A stretch of 60,228 nucleotides of DNA from Castellaniella sp041675725 (GTDB taxonomy: Bacteria; Pseudomonadota; Gammaproteobacteria; Burkholderiales; Burkholderiaceae_B): positions 1-60,228 of the forward strand of contig NZ_JBAYTI010000009.1 of assembly GCF_041675725.1 (NCBI RefSeq), in the 5' to 3' direction. Made by a program: the position numbers and the translations under genes. Under the pieces are notes generated by a model, which was given only the letters and a program-made list of their open reading frames with translations, was not told where the DNA came from and searched no databases. Positions 43,735 to 55,820 of the stretch are shown here, piece by piece. Numbering within the stretch: the stretch's first letter is position 1; each line of letters starts with the position of its first letter.

Positions 43735-45605
43735 GATGATGTACTCCTGGAATGTTGCGGGTTGCCCGGTGCCACGGCAGGCCGGGCATGGACGGGCTGA
43801 AGGCGACGTGCCTCGGGATAGGGGAAAATGTCTTCCAGGCGCCCCTGTGCGACGCGGGCACGGCAATCCTGCCACCATTGTGCACCCAAAAGCTCGGCAT
43901 GGTGCCGCAGGAACGCGGCGCGCACACGGGCATCGCCCAGAAGGAACCGGCTGAATTCCTCGGGGAATACATCGTGCCGGCCCACCGGGTACCAGGGTTC
44001 GCTGGCGAGTTCGGCCTCTTCGTTCGGGGCCGGCGGGATGTTGCGGAAGTTCATGTCGGTCATGCGCTCGATTTCGTCGTAATCGTAGAAGACCACGCGG
44101 CCCAGGCGCGTGACGCCGAAATTCTTGTACAGCATGTCGCCCGGGAAGATGTTTGCCGCGGCCAACTCGCGGATCGCCTGGCCGTATTGGCCGATGGCGG
44201 CATCGAGCACGTCGTCGTCCGCCTGCATGAGAAACAGGTTGAGCGGCGTCATGCGCCGTTCGATGTAGACATGGTGCAGGATGATCTGGTCGCCCAGCTC
44301 TTCCAGCTGGCCCGGGACTTCGCGGCGCAGACCGTCGAGCAGACGCGCAGAGAAGCGCCCGCGCGGCAGGGCCACCGAGGAATATTCCCAGGTGTCGGCC
44401 ATGCGCCCCACGCGGTCGTGGCGCTTGACCATTTGGTATTTGCGCAGCACGGTCTGCGCATCCATGCCCTCTTTGGCGATGCGGTCGCGGATCATCTTGA
44501 AGACGTAGGGGTACGATGGCAGCGTGAACACGGTCATGACCATGCCTTCGATGCCGGGCGCATAGTCGAAGCGATCGTGCGAGTGTGCCAGGTGGTGTAG
44601 GAAGTCGCGGTAGAACAGCGTCTTGCCCTGCTTCTGCAGGCCGATCGTCGTGTAGATCTCGGCGCGTGGCTTGCGTGGAAACAGGGTGGCCAGAAAATCC
44701 ACGTACGCGGCGGGCGCCTGCATGTCGACCAGGAAATACGCCCGGGTGAAGCTGAACAGGGTGCTGAGTTCGTCGCTGCCGATCAGCAGGGCATCGAGCC
44801 GCACCTCGCCCGCCGGATTCTGCAGCAGGGCCACGGCAAAAGGGTGGATGGCGCCCTGGTTGATCAGCCGGCCCAGCACGTAGGCGCCTTTGTTGCGGAA
44901 AAACAGTTTATCGAGCACCTGGATCTGGCAGTCTGCCGACAGCCGGCGCCCGCGTCCGCGCGGCAGGCTCTGGCGCAGGTGTCGCACCCCCATGCGGGCC
45001 AGGCGGCGAACGTCGGCTGGCAGGTCGGCCCAGGGCGTGGCCAGGCCATAGGCGGCAAACAGCTGCACCAGGGCTGTCTGAAGGCGGGTGTCGAGCGGAT
45101 AGTAGCTGCGATAGGTGGCGGGCGACCCGCCGATGTAGTCGGTGGCGACGGCCGGGCGCACGAAGAGGAAATCGTTGTTGAAGTAGCTGCGGTGCAGGAT
45201 GCGGCAGGAAACCGAGTTGAAGAACGTCTCTGCGCACTCTGGCTGGCTGTGTTCTGCCAGCAGCCCGACGTACGCGGATTTGGCGGCCTGCCAGAACGCG
45301 ATCTGCTCGGCACTGAGCGCCTTGCCCGGGTGGGCCTGTGCCGGCGCCGTGTCGCGCAGGGCCTGGGACAGGGCGGCCGCGCATTCGCGCACGCGCGTGT
45401 CGTAGTATTCGATCCGTTCGCGGGCCAGCTGCTGGATGCCCTGCCATTGGGCCGACTCGAACAGGGACTTGGCTCGCTGCGCACTGTAGCGGAACAGCGC
45501 ATAGTGGCGATCGAAGCCCGCCAATATCATGCGCGCCACCGACGCCGGGGCATGCCCCCGGGGCGGTGGCGCTTCGATACGGGCTTGTTCGCCATGGCGC
45601 AGCAT
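43731..45605 (-). CDS. aceK: Isocitrate dehydrogenase kinase/phosphatase
   Basis: Bifunctional enzyme that phosphorylates or dephosphorylates isocitrate dehydrogenase and so sets flux between the TCA cycle and the glyoxylate shunt. The 624 residues are somewhat longer than the usual 570-600. Visible are the YSAQRAKSLFESAQWQGIQQ block near the start, the ATP site TIGLQKQGKTLFYRDFLHHL (about 320-340), HVYIERRMTPLNLFL (about 448) and GVTRLGRVVFYDYDEIE (about 500). It lies inside the liu operon: 7 nt after liuA and overlapping the thiolase by 4 nt. This couples leucine-derived acetyl-CoA to glyoxylate-shunt control. Confidence 0.95.
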
Positions 45606-45612
45606 GACGCTT

Positions 45613-46791
45613 TCAGGCCGTTTCAGCGAAGAGTTCGCGGCCGATCAGCATGCGCCGGATTTCACTGGTGCCGGCACCGATCTCGTAGAGCTTGGCATCG
45701 CGCCACAGCCGACCGGTGGGGTAATCGTTGATGTAACCGTTGCCGCCCAGGATCTGGATCCCTTCGCCGGCCATCCAGGTCGCCTTTTCGGCGCAGTACA
45801 GAATGACGCCGGCGCAATCCTTGCGCACTTGGCGCACGTGCCGGGCACCGACGCTGTCCAGATTACGGCCCACCGTATAGCAAAACGCGCGCGACGCCTG
45901 CAGGGTGACGTACAGGTCGGCCAGTTTGCCCTGGATCAGCTGGAATTCGCCGATGGGCTGGCCAAATTGGCGGCGTTCGTGCACGTACGGGACCACCACG
46001 TCCATGACGGCTTGCATGATGCCCAGCGGACCGGCCGCCAGAACGGCGCGTTCATAGTCGAGACCGCTCATGAGGACGCGCACCCCGCCATTGACTTCGC
46101 CCAGCACGTTCTCGGCCGGCACCTCGCAGTCCTGGAAGACCAGCTCGCCCGTGTGCGAGCCGCGCATGCCGAGTTTGTCGAGCTTCTGGGCCACCGAAAA
46201 GCCCGGAAAGGATTTCTCGACGATGAATGCCGTGATGCCGCGCTGGTGTGCCTCGGGATCTGTCTTGGCGTAGACCACCAGGGTGTCGGCGTCGGGCCCG
46301 TTGGTGATCCACATCTTGCTGCCGTTGAGCACGTAGCGGTCGCCTTTTTTCTGGGCGTGCAGGCGCATGCCGACCACGTCCGAGCCCGCGCCGGTTTCGC
46401 TCATGGCGAGGGCGCCCACGTGCTCGCCTGAAATCAGGCCAGGCAGATACTTGCGCTTCTGTGCGTCGGTGCCGTTGCGGTGGATCTGGTTGACGCACAG
46501 GTTCGAGTGCGCACCGTAGGACAGCGCGACCGATGCGCTGGCTCGCGAGATTTCTTCCATCGCGATCATGTGCGCGAGGTAGCCGAGCTGGCTGCCACCG
46601 TAGGTTTCATCGACCGTGATCCCCAGCAGACCCAGGTCACCGAATTTGCGCCACAGGTCCATGGGAAATTGATCGTCGCGATCGGCCTGCGCCGCGCGGG
46701 GGGTGATTTCTGCCTGGGCAAAGTCGCGCACGGCTTCGCGCAGCATGTCCAGATCGGATCCAAGGTTGAAGTCCAGGCCGGGCTGATTCAT
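45613..46791 (-). CDS. liuA: Isovaleryl-CoA dehydrogenase
   Basis: FAD-dependent acyl-CoA dehydrogenase turning isovaleryl-CoA into 3-methylcrotonyl-CoA. The 392 residues include ALSYGAHSNLCVNQI (about 90), ALAMSETGAGSDVVGM (about 130), KMWITNGPDAD (about 162), YERAVLAAGPLGIMQA with the IVD-type catalytic Glu (about 250) and the C-terminal YEIGAGTSEIRRMLIGREL. The start at 46791 follows AGGAG and overlaps the liuR stop (ATGA). First structural gene of the liu operon. Confidence 0.95.
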   Translation of the reverse strand: MNQPGLDFNLGSDLDMLREAVRDFAQAEITPRAAQADRDDQFPMDLWRKFGDLGLLGITVDETYGGSQLGYLAHMIAMEEISRASASVALSYGAHSNLCVNQIHRNGTDAQKRKYLPGLISGEHVGALAMSETGAGSDVVGMRLHAQKKGDRYVLNGSKMWITNGPDADTLVVYAKTDPEAHQRGITAFIVEKSFPGFSVAQKLDKLGMRGSHTGELVFQDCEVPAENVLGEVNGGVRVLMSGLDYERAVLAAGPLGIMQAVMDVVVPYVHERRQFGQPIGEFQLIQGKLADLYVTLQASRAFCYTVGRNLDSVGARHVRQVRKDCAGVILYCAEKATWMAGEGIQILGGNGYINDYPTGRLWRDAKLYEIGAGTSEIRRMLIGRELFAETA

Positions 46792-47204
46792 GAGGAGGTC
46801 TCCTGAGGGGCGGATGAAGGGGCCAGGCGCGCGCGCAAGAGGGCGTCGCACTGGGCCTGCTGGTGGCGTATTTCTTTGAGGGTCTGGTCGATGTCGCGGC
46901 GCTGTTGTTCGAGCTTGTGCCGGTGGTCGGCGAGAATCCGCGCGTAGTGCTGCAATTGCGTGGTCGTGCTGGCCTTGCTGCGATCATACAGGTTGATGAG
47001 ATCGAGGATTTCGGACAGCTGCAGGCCCAGCCGCCGCCCGCGCAGGGCGAGCTTGAGCCGCGTGCGGTCACGGGCCGCGTAGACGCGGTTACGGCCTTCC
47101 CGGGACGGGCTGAGAATGCCCTGATCTTCATAAAAGCGCAGGGTACGGGGGGTGACGTCGAACTCACGGGCCATCTCGGAAATCGACCATGTATCGTGGC
47201 TCAT
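46788..47204 (-). CDS. liuR: MerR-family regulator of leucine degradation
   Basis: MerR-type DNA-binding regulator of 138 residues: winged helix at about 5-70 (WSISEMAREFDVTPRTLRFY, then EDQGILSPSREGRNRVY) and a C-terminal coiled-coil dimer helix (about 85-125). It has no cysteine metal site, in line with LiuR, which responds to a branched-chain CoA intermediate. Leads the liu operon, overlapping liuA by 4 nt. A palindrome of the LiuR type (47258-47271) lies 54 nt upstream of its start, so it is probably autoregulated. Start chosen at MSHDTWSIS (47204). Confidence 0.92.
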   Translation of the reverse strand: MSHDTWSISEMAREFDVTPRTLRFYEDQGILSPSREGRNRVYAARDRTRLKLALRGRRLGLQLSEILDLINLYDRSKASTTTQLQHYARILADHRHKLEQQRRDIDQTLKEIRHQQAQCDALLRARLAPSSAPQETSS

Positions 47205-47257
47205 GATGATCGTGTCCAAAACATGCATACAATGGAAGGTCCCATTATGCATGACGC

Positions 47258-47271
47258 TTACGTCAACGTAA
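47258..47271. promoter_or_regulatory. LiuR-type palindrome in the liuR/MBL divergent region
   Basis: TTACGT-CA-ACGTAA is a perfect inverted repeat of the form known for MerR-type LiuR operators. On the minus strand, TTTACG and CATAAT lie 17 nt apart around it, so the palindrome sits over the -35 and spacer, the place where MerR proteins act. On the plus strand it lies 22-36 nt before the MBL gene, so that gene may be under the same control. Confidence 0.6.
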
Positions 47272-47293
47272 AGAATGTACAGAGGAGAACTGC

Positions 47294-48376
47294 ATGAATC
47301 CACAGGAACAGGCTTTGAATTATCCATGGGGCGACAGCCACCCGGCATTGGGTGAAACCCGGGAGATGGCCGCGGGTGTGCGCTGGCTGCGCATGCCTTT
47401 GCCATTTGCCCTGGATCACATCAATCTGTGGCTGCTGCGCGATCGGCTCGATGGCCGCGATGGCTGGACCATCGTGGATTGCGGGATCGATCGGCCCGAG
47501 GTACGCGATGCCTGGGAGTCCGTGTTCCAGTCCGAACTGCAGGGGCTGCCCGTCCTGCGGGTGATCGTCACGCACATGCACCCGGACCACGTTGGCCTGT
47601 CCCATTGGCTGTGCGACCGCTGGCAGGCGCCCTTGTGGATGTCGGCCACCGATTTCGCGCTGTCGAGCCTGTGGTCGGGCAGCGGGCCAGACGCCCAGGC
47701 GGCCGTCACCGAAGGCAGCGGACCCACCGGGGACGCCGCCGCGCGCCATTTCGCCCGGCATGGCCTGCTGGATCCGGCGGCGCAGCAAATGCTGCATGAT
47801 CGGCACAATTATTATTCCAAGCTGGTGCCCGACATGCCGCGCCGTTTCCACAGGCTGATCCACGGGCAGCAGGTGCAGATCGGGGGCCACGCCTGGGAGG
47901 TCATCGTCGGCTACGGCCATGCGCCGGAACACGTCTCCTTATGGTGTCCCGCGCTGCAGGTGCTGATCTCGGGCGATATGATCCTGCCGCGTATTTCGAC
48001 CAACGTCAGCGTCTTCGACCTGGAGCCGGAGGCCGATCCCCTGAAGCTCTATCTGGATTCGCTGGATCGCTACGATGGCCTGCCCGAGGACGCACTGGTG
48101 CTGCCGTCGCACGGGCGCCCCTTTCGCGGCCTGCACACGCGCATCGAGCAGCAGCAGGCGCATCACGCAGAGCGCCTGGCCGAAGTGCTGGCGGCCTGCA
48201 CGCAGCCGAAAAGCGCCTATGACCTGCTGCCGGTGCTCTTCAATCGCAAGCTCGACATGCACCAATTGACATTTGCCATGGGCGAGGCTATCGCGCATCT
48301 GCATGCTTTGTATTATCGTGGTCAACTGAAGCGCCAATCGGGGGATGATGGCGTCTACCGTTTCCAAACTCTCTAA
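47294..48376 (+). CDS. MBL-fold metallohydrolase
   Basis: Metallo-beta-lactamase-fold hydrolase of 360 residues. Metal ligands are visible in VTHMHPDHVG (HxHxDH, about 93-102), GYGHAPEHVSLW (about 207) and ISGDMILPRIS (bridging Asp, about 228); the C-terminal third is a helical LACTB2-like domain. GAGGAG precedes the ATG. Related proteins hydrolyse thioesters or glutathione esters, so a CoA-thioester hydrolase connected to leucine breakdown is possible but unproven. Divergent from liuR with the shared palindrome; metC follows 6 nt downstream. Confidence 0.85.
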   Translation: MNPQEQALNYPWGDSHPALGETREMAAGVRWLRMPLPFALDHINLWLLRDRLDGRDGWTIVDCGIDRPEVRDAWESVFQSELQGLPVLRVIVTHMHPDHVGLSHWLCDRWQAPLWMSATDFALSSLWSGSGPDAQAAVTEGSGPTGDAAARHFARHGLLDPAAQQMLHDRHNYYSKLVPDMPRRFHRLIHGQQVQIGGHAWEVIVGYGHAPEHVSLWCPALQVLISGDMILPRISTNVSVFDLEPEADPLKLYLDSLDRYDGLPEDALVLPSHGRPFRGLHTRIEQQQAHHAERLAEVLAACTQPKSAYDLLPVLFNRKLDMHQLTFAMGEAIAHLHALYYRGQLKRQSGDDGVYRFQTL

Positions 48377-48382
48377 GCCAAC

Positions 48383-49588
48383 ATGTCAATATCCGCAGAC
48401 CGTGTCGATACCGTCCTTCAGCACGTGGGCCAGGCCCCATTGAATCCGGTCACCGGCACAGGCCCCGTGTCTTTGCCGGCCGTGCGCACCAGCACGGTGC
48501 GGTTTGCGTCCATGAAAGCGCACGATCAGGCTCAGATGGCGCGACACGCCGGCCACCGGGTCGCCACCTATGGCCGGGTTGGCCTGGATACCCACGAGGC
48601 CTTCGAGGCCCTGGTCTGCGAGCTCGAAGGCGGTCAGCGCGCCTTTCTGGCGCCGTCGGGCATGGCCGCCATCAGCATGACGCTGATGGCCTATCTCAGC
48701 GCCGGCGACCACGCCCTGGTGACCGATTCTGTCTATGGGCCCGTGCGCGCCTTCCACAAGAGCGTCCTGGCGCGCATGGGGGTGGCGATGGATTTCGTGG
48801 CACCGGACATCGACAGTCTGCAGGCGGCCTTGCGGCCTGAAACACGGGTGCTCTACCTGGAATCGCCCGGCTCTCTGCTGATGCAGATGCTGGATGTACC
48901 CGCCCTGGTACGCTGGGCGCATGACCGGGGCCTGCTGGTGGTGGCCGACAACACGTGGGGGTCGGGCTATGTGTACCGTCCGCTGGCCCTGGGCGTGGAC
49001 ATATCGGTCCTGGCCGCCACCAAGTATCTGGGCGGGCATTCCGATCTGATGCTGGGCGCTGCGGTGGTGCGCGACGCCCAGCACGTGCGGGCGCTCAGCG
49101 ACACGCACTATGCGTTGGGCAGCACGGTCGGCGCCGACGACGTCTGGCTGGCCCTGCGCGGGGCGCGCACGCTGGGGCTGCGGATGCAGGCGTGTGGCGA
49201 TCATGCGCTGCAGGTCTGTGAATGGCTGTCGGCGCAGCCGTCGGTACGGCGCGTGTTCTTTCCGGCCTGGCCGCACGATCCGGGCCACGGCCTGTGGCAG
49301 CGCGATGCTTCGGGATCCAATGGGCTGCTGGCGGTGGCATTGGATTTCGACCGGCACCAGGCCCGCCGGCTGGTCGACGCGCTGCGTTTGTTCGGCATCG
49401 GGTATTCGTGGGGCGGCTACGAAAGCCTGGTTTCTTTGGTGGATCCCGAGACGCTGGCGCAGCATTCGTATTGGCGCAGCCTGAGCGCCGGTGGCCTGCA
49501 GGCGGGTTCGGTGCTGCGCCTGCATGTGGGGCTGGAAGACGCGGCCGATCTGCTGCAGGATCTCGAGTCGGCGTTTGCGGCCGTGTAG
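48383..49588 (+). CDS. metC: Cystathionine beta-lyase
   Basis: PLP enzyme of the Cys/Met metabolism family cleaving cystathionine to homocysteine, pyruvate and ammonia. The 401 residues include ATYGRVGLDTHEAFEALVCELE (about 59), SGMAAISMTLMAYL (about 93), ESPGSLLMQMLDVPAL (about 155), VVADNTWGSGYVYRPL (about 190) and the PLP lysine in AATKYLGGHSD (about 214). SWGGYESL (about 345) is typical of MetC. It begins 6 nt after the MBL gene. Other family members (methionine gamma-lyase, MetZ) are less likely. Confidence 0.92.
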   Translation: MSISADRVDTVLQHVGQAPLNPVTGTGPVSLPAVRTSTVRFASMKAHDQAQMARHAGHRVATYGRVGLDTHEAFEALVCELEGGQRAFLAPSGMAAISMTLMAYLSAGDHALVTDSVYGPVRAFHKSVLARMGVAMDFVAPDIDSLQAALRPETRVLYLESPGSLLMQMLDVPALVRWAHDRGLLVVADNTWGSGYVYRPLALGVDISVLAATKYLGGHSDLMLGAAVVRDAQHVRALSDTHYALGSTVGADDVWLALRGARTLGLRMQACGDHALQVCEWLSAQPSVRRVFFPAWPHDPGHGLWQRDASGSNGLLAVALDFDRHQARRLVDALRLFGIGYSWGGYESLVSLVDPETLAQHSYWRSLSAGGLQAGSVLRLHVGLEDAADLLQDLESAFAAV

Positions 49589-49677
49589 CGGCGTCGTGGC
49601 GGGCCGCACATCATAAAGTGCGGGGCCTGGGTGTCATGAAGCGTGGGGCCCGGCATCGGGCCTGGGCCGTTGCACGC

Positions 49678-50583
49678 TCACCAGCCGCCGGATGCGCCGC
49701 CACCCCCTCCGCGGCCACCGCCGCCGCCACCGCCCCCGCCCCTCGAGCCCCCGCCGCCAAAACCGCCCCCTGGCCCGCCCCGCGAACCGGATCCACTCCG
49801 GCCCGAGCCTTGCCGCAGGCGCCGCGTTACGCCCAGGTTTCGGCTGATCAATGACAGGACCACCGCCAGCATGGCACCGGCCAGGCCCCAGGCCACACTG
49901 TCGGTCAGCAGAAAGCACAAGGCGCCGAAAAAAACGGCGCTCACGATCACGGGCATGACCAGGACGAAGAATGCCGCCGGGAGCAGGAAGAGCCAGGCCG
50001 CGGCATCGTTCTGATCGGATTGCGTCGATGAGGGCGGCGGCAAATCCTCGCCTGCCACGAGCGCCGAAAGCGCCTGCACCCCTGCATGGATGCCGGCGGA
50101 CAGATCGCCTTGGGCAAAACGCGGCGTCATCTGCTCGCGGATGATGCGCCCGGCCAGCGCGTCCGTGATGGCGCCCTCGAGCCCATAGCCGACTTCGATG
50201 CGCACGCTGCGGTCGTCCAGTGCCACCAGCAGCAGAATCCCGTCGTCCACGTTCCGGCGCCCTATGGCCCAGGTGTCGAATACGCGGCGTGCATATTGTT
50301 CGATGCTCTCCGGCCCCGTCGTGGGGATCATTAGCACGAAAAGCTGCGCGCCGCGTTGTTGTTCCAACGTTTGCAGGCTCTGGTTCAAGCCGGCCAGATC
50401 CCCCGGCGCAAGCGTACCGGTGAGATCGGTGGCGTGTGCCTGCCAAGCGGGGATGGGGACCGGCCCGGCCGCGGGCGCCCGCCCCGGCCAGCCTGCGCCG
50501 ATCAACACGCACAGCATGCACGACAGGACCAGCAGGCGGCCCAGGGGCCGGTCGATCCACCCCATGGCCTGGCCGAACGTCAT
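49678..50583 (-). CDS. TPM-domain membrane protein (YgcG family)
   Basis: Membrane-anchored protein of 301 residues: signal/anchor segment (about 15-35), periplasmic TPM (TLP18.3/Psb32/MOLO-1) domain (about 50-185; DLTGTLAPGDLAGLNQSLQT, IEVGYGLEGAITDALAGRII), two hydrophobic helices (about 195-245) and a C-terminal tail almost entirely Gly/Arg/Ser ending GGASGGW, as in YgcG proteins. Molecular role unclear; the family is tied to envelope stress and always found with LemA. Its start overlaps the lemA stop by 4 nt (ATGA). Confidence 0.9.
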   Translation of the reverse strand: MTFGQAMGWIDRPLGRLLVLSCMLCVLIGAGWPGRAPAAGPVPIPAWQAHATDLTGTLAPGDLAGLNQSLQTLEQQRGAQLFVLMIPTTGPESIEQYARRVFDTWAIGRRNVDDGILLLVALDDRSVRIEVGYGLEGAITDALAGRIIREQMTPRFAQGDLSAGIHAGVQALSALVAGEDLPPPSSTQSDQNDAAAWLFLLPAAFFVLVMPVIVSAVFFGALCFLLTDSVAWGLAGAMLAVVLSLISRNLGVTRRLRQGSGRSGSGSRGGPGGGFGGGGSRGGGGGGGGGRGGGGGASGGW

Positions 50584-51188
50584 TGCGGTGTAGCCGGCTG
50601 GTCGAAGCGGACTTCGGGATCCTGCTGTACGCGATCGGCCTTGTCCAGGCCATACTGCGGCTTGGGCTGATAGCCCAGCACGCGCGCCATGATCAGCTCG
50701 GGAAATTGCCGAATGGCCTGGTTCCAGGCCTGTACCGCGGTGACGTAGCGTTCCCGGGCCACGGCGATCCGGTTTTCCGTGCCTTCGAGCTGGGTCATGA
50801 GATCCCGGAACAGGCCGTCGCTTTTCAGGTCGGGGTAGCGCTCCGAGACGGCCAGCAGCCGCGACAGGCTGCCGGAGAGCGCATCCTGTGCCTGCTCGAA
50901 GCGCTGCAGCATGGCCGGATCGTCCAGGTCGCCGGCCTGCAGGCTGACCTGCCCAACCCGTGCCCGGGCTGCGGTGACCTGCTCGAGCACGTTGCGTTCA
51001 TGCACTTTGTAGGCATCGACCGACGCCACCAGCTTCGGGACCAGTTCGGCGCGCCGTTCGTACTGGTTCAGCACCTGGGACCAGCTCGCAGCCACTTGTT
51101 CGTCCAGGCGTTGCAGTTCGTTATAGCCGCAACCCGAGAGCAGCAGCGCCATCATCATGACCAGCACACGAGAAAACAGCCGTCGCAT
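50580..51188 (-). CDS. LemA family lipoprotein
   Basis: Envelope protein of 202 residues. The signal peptide ends in a lipobox (LLLSGC, Cys20), so it is probably a lipoprotein; the rest is a helical LemA domain (SWSQVLNQYERRAELVPKLV about 37-56; FPELIMARVLGYQPKPQYG about 168). The function of LemA proteins is not settled. The partner TPM gene is coupled by an ATGA overlap. Divergent from rhlE across a 296 nt gap. Confidence 0.92.
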   Translation of the reverse strand: MRRLFSRVLVMMMALLLSGCGYNELQRLDEQVAASWSQVLNQYERRAELVPKLVASVDAYKVHERNVLEQVTAARARVGQVSLQAGDLDDPAMLQRFEQAQDALSGSLSRLLAVSERYPDLKSDGLFRDLMTQLEGTENRIAVARERYVTAVQAWNQAIRQFPELIMARVLGYQPKPQYGLDKADRVQQDPEVRFDQPATPQ

Positions 51189-51304
51189 CCCGCACCCCCG
51201 GAGAGTATCTTTTCCATTAGTGTAGATGAGTCCGGCCCCCCTGAATTCCGTTGGGCCCAAGCGACTTTGGATGCGGTTTCATCGCCTATTGGGCCCGGCG
51301 GATA

Positions 51305-51334
51305 TTTCCATCGACAACGGCATCGCGCTATACT
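51305..51334 (+). promoter_or_regulatory. Predicted promoter of rhlE with a long 5' leader
   Basis: TTTCCA and a near-consensus TATACT are 18 nt apart. Transcription from here would give an untranslated leader of about 145 nt before the rhlE TTG codon. The remaining gap (51189-51484) holds no other gene I can see. Confidence 0.45.
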
Positions 51335-51484
51335 AGCGGACTTCGTGCAGTTTGCCAGTCATTGCACGCTTTTCTTTTTGGTGGCGCGGGTTTGTCTTGA
51401 TGCGCCACACGCAAACATTTCTGCATGTCGGCCCCGATTGGCATCGCCCCTTGCGGGTGATGGGCGTCGCTGGAGCCACTCAAC

Positions 51485-54396
<2,912 letters not shown>

Positions 54397-54414
54397 AAGG
54401 CCGGCTGCTTTCGA

Positions 54415-54429
54415 TACAATGTCCATTGT
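54415..54429 (+). promoter_or_regulatory. Palindrome over a -10-like element downstream of prfC
   Basis: TACAAT (54415-54420) is a good -10, and ACAATG-TC-CATTGT (54416-54429) is a perfect inverted repeat overlapping it, 41-55 nt before the next start. A regulator bound here would block the promoter. No fitting -35 is evident. A small hairpin (CCGGC/GCCGG) at 54390-54405 overlaps the prfC stop. Confidence 0.35.
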
Positions 54430-54469
54430 CCCCATCCTCTGCACATGACCTCGAGGCGAGCCTTTCATC

Positions 54470-55105
54470 ATGTCCTGGCGTCTGATCATCGCATTCCTGT
54501 TGCTGGCGGCCGGCTTTTCAGCCTGGGGCGGTCTGCAACTGGGCGATTGGCTGATTGCGCACGGCCCTACCCGAACCCAGATGCCGCCCCACCATCCCGA
54601 GCTCGACCGCAGTGCCAGCCTGGATGCGCAGGGCCGGCCTCTGGTCGCCACAGCCCCTCAGCTGCTGCCCAATGGCCGTCAGGGGGTGCCCAGCATGATG
54701 CCGCCGGTCGATTGGTCGATCGAGATCACTTCGCTCATGGCGCAGCCCGGCCCCATCGCGCTGGCCACCACGACCATCACCATGGATCAGGCCATCGAAC
54801 AGGCCGCGCTCAGGCAGATGGGCGGCGCGCCGGCCGAAGCGTCGGCGCCGGGCGGGGGCACGTTCGTGCAGCCCATCGATATCACGGCCCCGCCCCCACC
54901 CGATGACACTGTGGCGCCCGATCGCGCCAGCCCCGCCGGCGGGGCACAATGGCAAGCCGAATTCCGTGCCGATCTCAGGGCCTGTGAAAACCTGGGGTTC
55001 TTTTCGCGCCCATCCTGTGCGTGGGCGGTACGCAATCAATATTGCGAGCCCCATGCGGCCTGGGGCAAGGTCGAAGGCTGCCCCGCCAAGAAAACCGACT
55101 TCTGA
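54470..55105 (+). CDS. Hypothetical envelope protein with an N-terminal anchor and four-cysteine C-terminus
   Basis: I do not recognise this 211-residue protein. It has an N-terminal hydrophobic anchor or signal (WRLIIAFLLLAAGFSAWGG, residues 3-21), a Pro/Ala-rich, low-complexity middle (about 30-160) and a compact C-terminal motif with four cysteines (ACENLGFFSRPSCAWAVRNQ then YCEPHAAWGKVEGCP, about 171-206). The cysteine spacing suggests disulfides in the periplasm. A palindrome-bearing -10 lies upstream, and the next hypothetical gene follows after 30 nt. Confidence 0.75.
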   Translation: MSWRLIIAFLLLAAGFSAWGGLQLGDWLIAHGPTRTQMPPHHPELDRSASLDAQGRPLVATAPQLLPNGRQGVPSMMPPVDWSIEITSLMAQPGPIALATTTITMDQAIEQAALRQMGGAPAEASAPGGGTFVQPIDITAPPPPDDTVAPDRASPAGGAQWQAEFRADLRACENLGFFSRPSCAWAVRNQYCEPHAAWGKVEGCPAKKTDF

Positions 55106-55135
55106 CGATCCCACGGCTTCCAACGATCCGGCCTG

Positions 55136-55717
55136 ATGGCCCAAATCCCTATCATGCATACCGACGCCTCCTCCGACCCTTCCCCCACGCGCGCCGACCG
55201 CCGCCTGCTGCGCCGTACGGTGCTGGCTCACATGCTGGGCATGTGGGTCTTTATTCTGGCCCTGGTACTGATCACCGCCTGGGTCTGGGTATGGCTTGCA
55301 AAGGCCTTGCTGGCATTCGGCCTGCATTTCGATTTCAAGCGCTTCAATGTGGCGGGCCCCGAAGCACTGTCGCTGCTCGAACGCGTGAACCCCTGGTTCT
55401 GGTGGGTCCTGGTGGGCCTGCTGACGCTGATCCTGGTGCGTGTGCTGTTTGCGCTGGGCCGCAGCCTGGCGGCGCGCGCGCGGCGGCGCAGCGTGCACCC
55501 CGACGCCTTCCGGCAGCTGGCCACGCAACTGTCCGCGCCTGCGCTCGACGTGCTGCTGTGGGCCTGGTCCAGCACAGATGAACCCCTGCGTGTGGGCGAT
55601 GTGCAACAGGCCGCCGTCGAACTGGCGTCCCATCGGGCCAGTCGCCTGCAGACGGCCCGCGATCAGCGTCAGATGCTGCAGGACGCCCTGCAGTCGCGGC
55701 AGACCGAATCATCCTGA
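55136..55717 (+). CDS. Hypothetical two-helix membrane protein
   Basis: Unrecognised protein of 193 residues with two strong hydrophobic helices (about 29-62 and 85-108) separated by a short loop, and a basic C-terminal half (SLAARARRRSVHPDAFRQLA onward) probably in the cytosol and helical (about 125-190). Likely co-transcribed with the preceding gene (30 nt gap). No catalytic motif is seen. ATG 55136 is used; an internal ATG eight codons later (MHTDASS) is possible. Confidence 0.7.
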   Translation: MAQIPIMHTDASSDPSPTRADRRLLRRTVLAHMLGMWVFILALVLITAWVWVWLAKALLAFGLHFDFKRFNVAGPEALSLLERVNPWFWWVLVGLLTLILVRVLFALGRSLAARARRRSVHPDAFRQLATQLSAPALDVLLWAWSSTDEPLRVGDVQQAAVELASHRASRLQTARDQRQMLQDALQSRQTESS

Positions 55718-55820
55718 GCGCCCAGGCGGCCCGCACGGCCGCCAGGAAAAGACGATGCGGGCAAGGCCGCGCACCTCTTCGGGCTTGCTTTTCATCCAAA
55801 AATGTGTTCGACTTTCACTT

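Noticed and set aside
49740..49830. Simple-sequence tract at the 3' end of the TPM gene
   Set aside because: It encodes the Gly/Arg/Ser tail normal for YgcG-type proteins rather than an independent repeat element.
49634..50653. Alternative minus-strand frame covering the TPM and lemA junction
   Set aside because: It crosses the coupled lemA/TPM genes in a shifted frame and encodes only Arg/Gly-rich sequence.
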